In this document: piece after piece, positions 7,035 to 14,510 of the stretch
Position numbering within the stretch: the first letter of the stretch is position 1
Layout: the number at the start of each line of letters is the position of its first letter
Position numbers and translations under genes: made by a program
Source of the DNA: Firmicutes bacterium UBA6811
Lineage (GTDB): Bacteria; Bacillota; SHA-98; UBA4971
Direction: 5' to 3'
Assembly (NCBI GenBank): GCA_002452295.1
Contig: DKEX01000082.1
Span: 1 to 24,318 of the forward strand
DNA length: 24,318 bases
The notes under the pieces: model-generated
The model's input: the letters and a program-made list of their open reading frames with translations, nothing else
Databases searched by the model: none
Told to the model about the DNA's origin: nothing

Positions 7035-9098
7035 TTATATGTCAAGGTCAGTTACTTCCCTGGCATGCTGTTGGATGAATTCGCGACGCGGCTCGACCTT
7101 GTCGCCCATCAGTGTTGTGAAGATCTCATCCGCGGCCATCGCGTCTTCCAGGGACACCTGCAGGATGGTGCGGGTCTCCGGGTTCATCGTGGTCTCCCAG
7201 AGTTGCTCGGCGTTCATCTCTCCGAGACCCTTGTAGCGCTGCACGTTCACGCCCTGTCGGCCGATCTTCTCCAGGATGCTTTCGAGCTCTTTCTCGCTGT
7301 ACGCATAGAAGTCGTTCTTGGCCTGTCTCGCCCGGAACAGCGGCGGCTGGGCAACGTATACGTTGCCGTTCTCGATGAGCGGGCGCATGTAACGGTAGAA
7401 GAACGTCAATAGCAGCGTCCGGATGTGGGCTCCGTCCACGTCGGCATCGGTCATGGTCACGATTTTTCGGTAACGCAGTCTGGACGCGTCGAAGTCGTCG
7501 CCCACGCCTGTTCCGAGCGCTGTTATCATCGCGCGGATCTCCTCGTTGGCGAGGATCTTGTCGAGGCGCGCCTTCTCCACGTTCAGGATCTTGCCTCGCA
7601 GCGGCATGATGGCCTGGAAACGCCTGTCGCGCCCCTGCTTTGCGCTACCGCCTGCGGACTCTCCCTCTACCAGGAAGAGCTCGCACAGGTCGGGCTCGCG
7701 GATGGAGCAATCGGCGAGCTTGCCGGGCAGAGACGAGACCTCGAGCGCCGTCTTGCGCCGGGTGAGCTCCTTGGCCTTTCGCGCCGCCTCCCTGGCGCGG
7801 GCGGCGGAAAGGCATTTCTCGACGATGGCCCGCGCGGAGCCGGGTTTCTCCCCGAAGAATTCCGCAAGGGCGTCCGCCACCACCGAATCGACGATCCCGC
7901 GCATGTCTGTGTTGCCCAGCTTGGTCTTGGTCTGCCCTTCAAACTGGGGGGCAAGGAGCTTCACGCTGATGACTGCGGTGAGACCCTCTCTCACGTCGTC
8001 GCCGCTGAGGTTCTCCTCGTTCTCCTTGAGCATCCCGACCTTCCTGGCATAGTCGTTGATGGTACGCGTGAGAGCGGAGCGGAAGCCGCTGAGATGAGTG
8101 CCGCCCTCGGTGGTATTGATGAAGTTGGCAAATGAGAACGTATTATCGACGTAGCCATCGTTGTACTGGAGAGCGACCTCGACGGACGAGTTGCCGGCGT
8201 CGCGCTCTACATAGAAAACCTCAGGGTGGATGGGATCCCTGTTCTTATTGAGGTGCTCAACGAAAGAGACGATCCCGCCGTCGTATTGAAACTCGACGGC
8301 CTTCCGCCCGCCCTTGCTCTCGCTCTCGCCACGGCCATCGCTCTCGCCATCACCTTCACCTTCGCGCTCGCCCCTTCGTTCGCCCTGGCGTTCGCCGTCG
8401 CGCTCGTCAGTAAGGGTGATCTTGACCCCGCGGCTCAAGAAGGCAAGCTCCCTCAGCCGATGAGCCAGCGTATCGAAGCTAAACTCGACGGTCTCGAAGA
8501 TCTTGGGGTCCGGCATGAACGTGATGGTGGTCCCCGTGGTATCGGCCGTCCCCTTTACCTGGAGATCAGTCACGGGCTTGCCGCGCTCGTATCGCTGACG
8601 ATACACGTTGCCGCCGGATCGCACTTCCACCTCGAGCCACTCGGAGAGCGCGTTGACCACGGACACGCCCACGCCGTGAAGGCCTCCCGAGACCCTGTAT
8701 GCTCCGCCGCCGAACTTGCCGCCTGCGTGGAGCAGCGTGAGCACCACTTCGACGGCAGGCCTCCCCGTCTTGGGATGAACGTCAACAGGGATGCCTCTCC
8801 CGTTGTCGACAACCTGCAGCGAACCGTCTTTCCTGATGATCACGTTTATCGTGTCGCAAACGCCGGCAAGAGCCTCGTCGATGCTGTTATCTACGACCTC
8901 ATAGGCAAGCTGGTGCAGGCCGCGCACGCCGGTGCTGCCGATGTACATACTGGGTCGCTTTCTGACAGCCTCGAGCCCCTCGAGCACCTGGATCTGCTCA
9001 GCACCGTACGGCCCCTCAATTGCCACCCTGTCGGGACGACCGTTGGGGTGCGAACCGTAGCGGTTGTGGTTCAATCCATTTCCGGTGATGTTATCCAT
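7035..9098 (-). CDS. gyrB: DNA gyrase subunit B, with a charged repeat insertion
   Basis: 687 residues, about 50 more than the usual 635-640. GyrB is the ATPase subunit of gyrase. Visible: the GHKL ATP site (EVVDNSIDEALAG near 67-79, DNGRGIPVDVH 98-108, GLHGVGVSVVNALS 139-152), the transducer QTKTKLGN (389-396), the TOPRIM motif EGESAGG with E478, DADVDG with D551/D553/D555, QRYKGLGEMN, and the C-terminal end QQHAREVTDLDI. An insertion at residues 231-267 consists almost only of G, E, R, D and S and adds most of the extra length. A consensus promoter lies at 9243-9216. The ATG at 9098 has only a weak ribosome site. Confidence 0.97.
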   Translation of the reverse strand: MDNITGNGLNHNRYGSHPNGRPDRVAIEGPYGAEQIQVLEGLEAVRKRPSMYIGSTGVRGLHQLAYEVVDNSIDEALAGVCDTINVIIRKDGSLQVVDNGRGIPVDVHPKTGRPAVEVVLTLLHAGGKFGGGAYRVSGGLHGVGVSVVNALSEWLEVEVRSGGNVYRQRYERGKPVTDLQVKGTADTTGTTITFMPDPKIFETVEFSFDTLAHRLRELAFLSRGVKITLTDERDGERQGERRGEREGEGDGESDGRGESESKGGRKAVEFQYDGGIVSFVEHLNKNRDPIHPEVFYVERDAGNSSVEVALQYNDGYVDNTFSFANFINTTEGGTHLSGFRSALTRTINDYARKVGMLKENEENLSGDDVREGLTAVISVKLLAPQFEGQTKTKLGNTDMRGIVDSVVADALAEFFGEKPGSARAIVEKCLSAARAREAARKAKELTRRKTALEVSSLPGKLADCSIREPDLCELFLVEGESAGGSAKQGRDRRFQAIMPLRGKILNVEKARLDKILANEEIRAMITALGTGVGDDFDASRLRYRKIVTMTDADVDGAHIRTLLLTFFYRYMRPLIENGNVYVAQPPLFRARQAKNDFYAYSEKELESILEKIGRQGVNVQRYKGLGEMNAEQLWETTMNPETRTILQVSLEDAMAADEIFTTLMGDKVEPRREFIQQHAREVTDLDI
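8298..8408 (-). repeat. Low-complexity Gly/Glu/Arg insertion inside gyrB
   Basis: GyrB residues 231-267 are built from short repeats of the kind GER/GEG/GES/GRG, encoded by variations on a GAG-GGC-type unit. It falls between the strand ending VKITLTDERDG and the following FQYDGGIVSFVEHLN, a surface-loop site between the ATPase and transducer domains. It is in frame and has no stop, so the gene is not broken. It probably arose by slippage. Confidence 0.8.
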
Positions 9099-9215
9099 GA
9101 TACCGCCGCTCTTTCATAGTAGAGTCACTGTAGAGTCTGTAAAGAGTACGTCTTTGAACCATCAAGAACCGTGATGTTTGTCACCACGGTTCCTGGGATA
9201 ATGACACCCGCCCCT

Positions 9216-9243
9216 ATTATACCAAACACGGGTTCGCGGTCAA
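9216..9243 (-). promoter_or_regulatory. Promoter of gyrBA
   Basis: The minus strand carries TTGACC (9243-9238), a 16-base spacer and a perfect TATAAT (9221-9216), about 118 bases before the gyrB ATG. It suggests gyrB-gyrA can be expressed independently of the dnaA operon, useful for supercoiling-sensitive control. Confidence 0.7.
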
Positions 9244-9277
9244 CCCCGCGCGAGCGCCAGATCTACTGCCATCCTCT

Positions 9278-9306
9278 ATGTTATTATACCCCCAGTCCCT
9301 TGTCAA
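9278..9306 (-). promoter_or_regulatory. Second candidate promoter upstream of gyrB
   Basis: TTGACA (9306-9301), 17 bases, TAACAT (9283-9278) on the minus strand. The -35 overlaps the end of the remB gene. A perfect TATAAT (9288-9283) also overlaps, but only 12 bases from the -35. It may work in tandem with the promoter at 9243-9216. Confidence 0.45.
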
Positions 9307-9611
9307 CGAGAGGAGGCGGACGCGTCGCGGCACGCGTCACCGGGTTCGTCCTCTTCACCACGGAAGCCACGACACACCGCCTCGAGACGGCGCCGCAGAG
9401 TTGGGAGGGATATCGATGAGAGGTATACGCGGGAGGCCGTAATTACTATGCACCTGGGTTCCCCACCGTTCACGGGCCGGAGCGCGCGGTCTTTTCTGGC
9501 GCGCGAGAGGAATTCCGACACGACGGGGGACTTCCTCGTTACTTCCATGTCAAGCATCGCCACGAGATCCTTCACGGCGACCATCACTTGCGCCCCTATG
9601 TGCAAAAACAC
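9303..9611 (-). CDS. remB: RemB/YaaB-like DUF370 protein
   Basis: 102 residues from the chosen start. DUF370 proteins (RemA, RemB) are small DNA-binding regulators; in B. subtilis they affect extracellular matrix genes, and yaaB/remB occupies exactly this place between recF and gyrB. Shared features: FLHIGAQVMVAVKDLVAMLD at the N-terminus, SPVVSEFL, RPVNGGEPRCIVIT and a later VYLSSISLPTLRRR. The frame can start at GTG 9617 or GTG 9611. AAGGAG lies 3 bases from the first and 9 from the second, and the second gives an N-terminus (MFLHIG) that lines up with YaaB, so 9611 is preferred. A charged tail of about 20 residues (EEDEPGD...) extends past the family end. Regulatory targets here are unknown. 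Confidence 0.85.
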   Translation of the reverse strand: MFLHIGAQVMVAVKDLVAMLDMEVTRKSPVVSEFLSRARKDRALRPVNGGEPRCIVITASRVYLSSISLPTLRRRLEAVCRGFRGEEDEPGDACRDASASSR

Positions 9612-9675
9612 CTGCACCAGCTCCTTGATCTGCCATCTACCGCGTGCCGTCTGTCACCTGCGGTCCGGATTACGG

Positions 9676-10188
9676 CTATGCTGGCTCCATCGGTGAACGA
9701 GCCCGTTGTTCTCTCTTTGCGGCCGCGAGCGCCCGAGCGAACGCCAACTGGACGTCAGGATCCGCGATTACGGCCGCAAGCTCGCAGATCTCTTCCTTCT
9801 CCGCAGCGGTCAGGTTGCGGACCTGCCGTGCACCGTCCCTGCCAGATCTCCCAGGGGATCTGTCCGTCTCCCCGGCCTTCGCGAAGCCTCTTGCCTGAAA
9901 CCGGATATCGACGATGGTGCCTCGACCGAGCCGCCGGTTCAGCTTCTTGATGATATCCGCTTTGAGCAGGGATAGCTCATTCGCCCAGACGGACGTCTTC
10001 ACGGCTACGAAGAGGACCCCGTCCTTACACGCGGTGGCCATGGACGCCCTGGCAGGGGCGGTGCCCACCACCTCTGCCCAAACGTCCACGGCGCGCGCCC
10101 TTCTTGCCTGCCTCGCTATGCCGAGGCGTCTCAAGCTCTCGTCCAGTGCTTGCTGCAGGCGGACCACTTCACCCCACCTCTTCCACAT
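9676..10188 (-). CDS. DUF721 (DciA-like) protein
   Basis: 170 residues. DUF721 includes DciA, proposed as an ancestral loader or operator of the replicative helicase DnaB, and the family is often found beside recF and gyrB. The core spans about residues 10-100: LQQALDESLRRLG, a WAEVVG motif at 37-42, and VLFVAVKTSVWANELSLLKADIIKKLN with a KH-like fold, followed by a C-terminal helix rich in Ala and Glu. It overlaps the recF 3' end by 20 bases, which points to translational coupling. A GTG at 10167 just after GAGGTGGGGTGAA is an alternative start. Assignment as helicase loader is inference from family and location only. Confidence 0.8.
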   Translation of the reverse strand: MWKRWGEVVRLQQALDESLRRLGIARQARRARAVDVWAEVVGTAPARASMATACKDGVLFVAVKTSVWANELSLLKADIIKKLNRRLGRGTIVDIRFQARGFAKAGETDRSPGRSGRDGARQVRNLTAAEKEEICELAAVIADPDVQLAFARALAAAKREQRARSPMEPA

Positions 10189-11320
10189 GCCCTGCTTTCA
10201 CGCGAAAGAGCTTCACAGCAGCGCCTGTATCACCCAAGGACCTTTCATCGGTCGTAGTGATGATTGTCTGGACACGGTCGCTGAGGTAATCCCAGAGCCG
10301 CGCCCTCTTGCCGGGATCGAGTTCGCTGGACACATCATCCAGCAGGAGGATAGCATCGTCGCCGACCTCGCTCTTCACGAACTCGAGCTCCCCAAGCCTC
10401 ACAGAGAGGAGGACGGCCCGCTGCTGCCCCTGGGAGCCAAACAGCCTCATGTCCACGCCATCAACGAGAAACCTGACCTCGTCCCTGTGCGGGCCGACGA
10501 GCGTCACCCCACGCATCAGCTCCTCGCCGCGCATCCTCTCGAGCTCGCGGCGGAAGGCGTCCGCCCATGTGCGCAGAGTCTCCCCGTCATCGCTCCCGTG
10601 AGGCCCACCCGGGGATGCCACCTGGAACGACGGCTGATAGATGATCTCGAGAGCGCCGTCGGGGGAGATGTGGCGATGGGTCACCCTGGCAAGAATCGAG
10701 AGTCTTCGTATCGCCCGAGACCTCCTGATCATCACGCGTGTCCCGGCGGAAACGAGCTGCTCGTCCCACACATCGAGAGCCGCGTTTCGCCGGGTCGCCG
10801 GCATCGCGTCGTAGCGTGTGTCCTTGAGAAACGCGTTCCTCTGGGCGAGGATCCTCCGGTACGCCGAGAGGTCGCGCCGGTACACTTCGCTCACCGCGCC
10901 TATCTCCGTATCGAGAAACCGGCGCCGCTCCACAGGGCCGCCCTTTATCATTCGCAAATCGTCAGGCCCGAAAACCACGACGTTGGCCGCACCGATATTC
11001 TCGGCGGAGGAATCGTGGGAAACACCGTTGATTCTTATGCTCTTCCCCGCCTCACGCGAGCAGGCCACTTCCACCACAAACGGCTCGCTGCGCCGGAGAA
11101 ACCGGCACGCTGCATGAAGCCCACTCTCGCCCCACCGGATGAGATCTGTGTCGCGCGAGGTCCGGTAGGACGTGCCTGTCCCGCACAGGTAAACAGCCTC
11201 GAGGATGTTGGTCTTCCCCTGGCCGTTGTCCCCTGAAAGGACGTTTTTCCCGGGGAATAGCCCGAGCTGTGCAGAAGCATAGTTCCTGAAATGCCTGAGC
11301 TTCAGGCTCTCAAGGACCAT
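10169..11320 (-). CDS. recF: RecF, DNA replication and repair ATPase
   Basis: 383 residues from ATG 11320. RecF is an SMC/ABC-type ATPase that binds gapped DNA and, with RecO and RecR, helps load RecA during gap repair. Visible: LESLKLRHFRNY at the N-terminus, Walker A GDNGQGKTNILEA, an ABC signature FGSQGQQRAV, Walker B AILLLDDVSSELD and the D-loop, all in the normal order. Upstream ATG or GTG codons in the same frame (to 11437) would add a tail that runs over the S4 gene with no family support. ATG 11329 is possible, but 11320 has GAGGGCG just upstream and matches the family start. It overlaps the S4 gene end by about 11 bases. Confidence 0.95.
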   Translation of the reverse strand: MVLESLKLRHFRNYASAQLGLFPGKNVLSGDNGQGKTNILEAVYLCGTGTSYRTSRDTDLIRWGESGLHAACRFLRRSEPFVVEVACSREAGKSIRINGVSHDSSAENIGAANVVVFGPDDLRMIKGGPVERRRFLDTEIGAVSEVYRRDLSAYRRILAQRNAFLKDTRYDAMPATRRNAALDVWDEQLVSAGTRVMIRRSRAIRRLSILARVTHRHISPDGALEIIYQPSFQVASPGGPHGSDDGETLRTWADAFRRELERMRGEELMRGVTLVGPHRDEVRFLVDGVDMRLFGSQGQQRAVLLSVRLGELEFVKSEVGDDAILLLDDVSSELDPGKRARLWDYLSDRVQTIITTTDERSLGDTGAAVKLFRVKAGHVEEVG

Positions 11321-11582
11321 CGCCCTCATCCCTCGCAACCTCGTAGGTTTGCTCTTGCCCCTCGCCGCCCACACCCGCCACAGCCACGAGGTCCCCGGTG
11401 TGGACCTTGCGGCCGCGCCGTAGTTCCTGCCGGCCATTCACCCTGACATGCCCTTCCTGGATGAGGGCCTTGGCGTGCCCGCCTGTGGGCACCGCCCCAG
11501 CCCACTTGAGAAACTGGTCGAGCCTGATCTCCGGGCTTGTGACCCTGACCTTTACGCTCTTCATCTTGCGCCAGCCTGTCAT
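11310..11582 (-). CDS. yaaA: S4-domain RNA-binding protein (YaaA/RlbA type)
   Basis: 90 residues. The S4 domain covers most of the protein: LDQFLKWAGAVPTGGHAKALIQEGHVRVNG is the family signature, followed by RRGRKVHTGDLVAV. It is the small gene always found between dnaN and recF in Bacillota; in B. subtilis it is yaaA (rlbA), implicated in ribosome assembly. The ATG at 11582 overlaps the dnaN stop as ATGA, indicating translational coupling. A methionine at residue 7 (11564) is an alternative start. Confidence 0.93.
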   Translation of the reverse strand: MTGWRKMKSVKVRVTSPEIRLDQFLKWAGAVPTGGHAKALIQEGHVRVNGRQELRRGRKVHTGDLVAVAGVGGEGQEQTYEVARDEGDGP

Positions 11583-12712
11583 GCGTTCACTGTCACCGGC
11601 ATGATGAGATAGAGGTAGTCGCCGGCCTCTGCCCCTGCGTGCTTCAGCACCACCGGGCTCACCGGCCCCGTCGCTTCAAGCGCAAGCTCTTCGTCGTCCA
11701 CCGCCCGCAGGACATCAAGGAGATAGCGAGAACGAAGAGCTGTTTCACCCTTCTCGCCCTCGTTTCCTGCCACACCAACCTCCTCAAAGGCCGTGCCCAC
11801 CTCAGGCGCGTTCGCGCTTATAGTGACGGTGTCCCCGCCGAAACCCAGCCTTACTGTGCCGAACTCGTCCTTTCCGAGGACGGCCACGCGCTCCACAGCG
11901 TCCATCAGTCGCACCCTGTCGACCACCATGCGGCTCTTCCATCCTCTGGGGATGACCCTCTCGTAGTTGGGGAACTGGCCATCGATGAGGCGACTTACTA
12001 TCGTCGTCTTGCGGCACTTGAAAGCCACCTGGTTCGGTGAAGCGTAGATCTCCACCTCGTCCCCCTCGCCCTGCACGATCCGTCCCACCTCGGCGAAGGC
12101 CCTTGCAGGGACAATCATCTGCCTGACCGCAGGAGACTCATCCGCCTTGCCGTCACCATCGGCTTGTACCTTTCTGAGGGCGAGTCGGAACGTGTCCGTG
12201 GCTACCAGCTTCACCTCTCCTCCATCCCATGCCACGAGCACACCTGTCAGGAAGGGGCGGTTCTCGTCGGTAGCAGCGGCGAATGCGGTCTGCCTGACGG
12301 ACTGCGCCAGATCCTTTCCGGGGATCTTCCACCACACATTCCCCTCTACCTGTGGAAACAGGGGGAACTCCGCGGGCTCCATGGAGTTGATGTCGTACAC
12401 GGCCTTCCCACTGCAGATGGTGGCCACTCTCCTGGCACCATCGAACGCGACCTTCACCTCTCTCTCAGGCAGGCGCCGCACTATCTCGCCAAGGTATCGG
12501 GCGGGCAGCACCATCGCGGCTTGCACACTGAAGCTGACAGGTATGAAGGTTTCGACTGAGAGCTCGAGGTCCGTCCCCACGAGACGAAGCCCTTCTGGTG
12601 TGGTCTCGATGAGCACACCTGAAAGGATCGGCAGAGTCGTCCTGGATGACACCGCACGCTGAACGGCGGCAACACCTGCAGCAAGCTCGTCGCGGTCACA
12701 GGAAAGCAGCAT
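11579..12712 (-). CDS. dnaN: DNA polymerase III beta sliding clamp
   Basis: 377 residues from ATG 12712, the normal clamp size. Three repeated clamp domains form the dimeric ring that tethers DNA polymerase III. The start MLLSCDRDELAAGVAAVQRAVSSR aligns with clamp N-termini, and TLPILSGVLIET and the C-terminal YLIMPV ending (near 370) are typical. The frame remains open upstream to 12868. A strong AGGAGG precedes a GTG at 12775 by 11 bases, which would give 21 extra residues; without homology support I keep 12712. A faint ribosome site (GGAAG) lies 6 bases before 12712. It is the second core gene of the dnaA series, after the intergenic origin half. Confidence 0.95.
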   Translation of the reverse strand: MLLSCDRDELAAGVAAVQRAVSSRTTLPILSGVLIETTPEGLRLVGTDLELSVETFIPVSFSVQAAMVLPARYLGEIVRRLPEREVKVAFDGARRVATICSGKAVYDINSMEPAEFPLFPQVEGNVWWKIPGKDLAQSVRQTAFAAATDENRPFLTGVLVAWDGGEVKLVATDTFRLALRKVQADGDGKADESPAVRQMIVPARAFAEVGRIVQGEGDEVEIYASPNQVAFKCRKTTIVSRLIDGQFPNYERVIPRGWKSRMVVDRVRLMDAVERVAVLGKDEFGTVRLGFGGDTVTISANAPEVGTAFEEVGVAGNEGEKGETALRSRYLLDVLRAVDDEELALEATGPVSPVVLKHAGAEAGDYLYLIMPVTVNA

Positions 12713-12892
12713 GCGGGCTTCCGTCTGTGATTCCGTACCTGCGCCTGGCTGGCCGAGAGTTTCAAGGCTATCCACTTTCTTCGAGTCCTCCTCTCGTTGT
12801 TGGGTTTCCTCAAGACTGACACGATGTCTGAAGACGAGATGAAAGGTGGTGCTCTGCACCTTGTCCACAGCCCGTACTTCTAATGGCCTTTT

Positions 12893-12906
12893 CTGTACAT
12901 GTACAG
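12893..12906. repeat. Perfect 14-bp palindrome in the dnaA-dnaN gap
   Basis: CTGTACATGTACAG is fully palindromic and AT-rich, and is followed by a second palindrome CTAGTACTAG (12911-12920). It lies between the presumed unwinding element and dnaN. It may be part of the DNA unwinding region or an operator for dnaN. Confidence 0.6.
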
Positions 12907-13092
12907 TTTTCTAGTACTAGTAGTAGGCGCTGTGAATTTGTGGATAAGCCCCCGAACGCGTTGAGGCAAGTGTGGTTAGCATGTGGACAACCCTGTGGAT
13001 TCTCGTCATGACTTGTCCACATTATGCACAGTCCGACATCGTTCGGGAGATTACTCACAGATAATCCACAACTTATACAGAACCTGTCCACA
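12893..13092. other. Downstream half of oriC: DnaA boxes, DnaA-trio and unwinding element
   Basis: Boxes: a perfect TGTGGATAA at 12939-12947; single-mismatch TGTGGACAA at 12982-12990, TTGTCCACA at 13013-13021, TTATGCACA at 13022-13030 and TAATCCACA at 13062-13070; weaker ones at 13073-13081 and 13084-13092. Reading from dnaA toward dnaN, the boxes are followed by GCGC (12927-12930), then a trinucleotide series TAG TAC TAG TAG TAG (12912-12926), then an AT-rich stretch (12893-12911). In B. subtilis the basal unwinding system has the same order and strand: boxes, GC-rich spacer, DnaA-trio (3'-GAT-5'), unwinding site. Assignment rests on pattern matching. Confidence 0.75.
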
Positions 13093-13119
13093 GGAGACGC
13101 AGGGTCTGGCAGCACCGCG

Positions 13120-14469
13120 TCATGTCATCTCCTTGAGCCTTGCGATGATGATGCGAATAGCGGCCGCAAGTGCCTCGTCGTCCTCCATGTCAGAGCGTAT
13201 CTTCGAGCAGGCGTGGAGCACGGTGGTGTGGTCCCTGCCACCGAAGGCAAGGCCGATGGTGGGCAGAGACTCCTCCGTAAGCTCGCGGCACAGGTACATG
13301 GCCACCTGCCGCGGGTAGGATATGGTTCGAGTCCGCGTCTTGGCCTTCATGTTCTCGGGGGGCATCTGGTAGAACTCTGCAACCGCCTGCTGTATATGGA
13401 AGATGGAAACCTGCTTGGGCTTCTGCGAGGGAATGATATCCTTCAGACACTCCGCCGCGGTCGCGACGGTGAGGGGCCGGTTGTGTATGGAGCAATGCGC
13501 GGCCACCCTCGTGAGGGCCCCCTCCAGCTCACGGATGTTGGAGCGGATCTGGTTTGCAATGTAGGCGAGCACCTCCGGTGGCATGTCGAGACCTTCGATG
13601 CCCGCCTTCTTCTTCAGAATGGCGATCCTGGTCTCGAGATCGGGCGCCTGGATGTCGGAGATGAGGCCCCACTCGAAGCGCGACCTGAGCCTGTCCTCCA
13701 GGGTCGGGATCTCCTTCGGAGGACGGTCGCTTGATATGACGATCTGCTTACCCGCTTCGTGGAGGGTATTAAAGGTGTGGAAGAACTCCTCCTGGGTACG
13801 CTCTTTCTGCGCGAGGAACTGAACGTCGTCGATTAGCAGTACGTCAACGTTGCGGTATCGCTCGCGGAACTCCACCGTCTTGTCGTCACGGATGGCGTTG
13901 ATGAGGTCGTTGGTGAACTTCTCGCAGGGAGCGTACACCACTCGGGTCGCAGGGCTACGATCGAGCACGAAGTGACCGATGGCTTGCATGAGGTGCGTCT
14001 TGCCCAGGCCCACGCCGCCATAGATGAAAAGGGGGTTGTATGCTTTCCCCGGTGCCTCCGCTACCGCAAGGCAGGCCGCGTGCGCAAACCTGTTGCTGTT
14101 GCCGACTACGAAGGTGTCGAATGTGTATTTCGCGTTGAGGCGGGTTGTGTACACCTCGTCGCCCATGAGGGATCCCAAGTGGCCATCGTCACCCTCAGGT
14201 TCCTCTACACTCCCCGAAGGGACAGAGCACACAAACGACACGTCGAGATCCACATCAGTAAGCGCCCGGAGGGTGCGTCGGATAGGCTGGCGGTAGTTGT
14301 CGTTCAGGAACTTCCGCCCTATATCATGGAGCGTGCGAACTATCAGGGTGTTCCCATTGATAGCCACTCCCTCCGTGCCCCGAAGCCATGTTTCGTAGCT
14401 GGGTTTTGAGATCTCCCCCTGCATGACCTCGAGCACCTTGCCCCACAGCGCATCTGCACGTTCGATCAT
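13120..14469 (-). CDS. dnaA: Chromosomal replication initiator DnaA
   Basis: 449 residues. DnaA binds origin boxes as the ATP form and melts the origin. Domain I is at 1-80 (LWGKVLEVMQGEISKPSYETWLR), a short domain II at about 82-110, and an AAA+ domain with Walker A GGVGLGKTH at 151-159, Walker B VLLIDDVQFL and a later FNTLHEAGKQIVISSDRPP. Domain IV ends with the box-binding signature GGRDHTTVLHACSKI. The ATG at 14469 has AGGGGG about 9 bases upstream. The gene starts 41 bases after the GHKL-winged helix gene, so the two probably share a transcript. The origin half at 12893-13092 follows. Confidence 0.98.
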   Translation of the reverse strand: MIERADALWGKVLEVMQGEISKPSYETWLRGTEGVAINGNTLIVRTLHDIGRKFLNDNYRQPIRRTLRALTDVDLDVSFVCSVPSGSVEEPEGDDGHLGSLMGDEVYTTRLNAKYTFDTFVVGNSNRFAHAACLAVAEAPGKAYNPLFIYGGVGLGKTHLMQAIGHFVLDRSPATRVVYAPCEKFTNDLINAIRDDKTVEFRERYRNVDVLLIDDVQFLAQKERTQEEFFHTFNTLHEAGKQIVISSDRPPKEIPTLEDRLRSRFEWGLISDIQAPDLETRIAILKKKAGIEGLDMPPEVLAYIANQIRSNIRELEGALTRVAAHCSIHNRPLTVATAAECLKDIIPSQKPKQVSIFHIQQAVAEFYQMPPENMKAKTRTRTISYPRQVAMYLCRELTEESLPTIGLAFGGRDHTTVLHACSKIRSDMEDDEALAAAIRIIIARLKEMT

Positions 14470-14510
14470 AAGTCACTACCCCCTGCGAGAAAGCTCGCCT
14501 TTCACCACGT

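Noticed and set aside
8226..9119. Rightward open frame with an ALALALA-type hydrophobic stretch antisense to gyrB
   Set aside because: The hydrophobic repeat is the reverse complement of the GyrB charged insertion, not a membrane protein.
12893..12906. CTGT...ACAG palindrome as a LexA box
   Set aside because: The E. coli form needs 8 bases between CTGT and ACAG and here there are 6; it also does not match the Bacillota LexA site.
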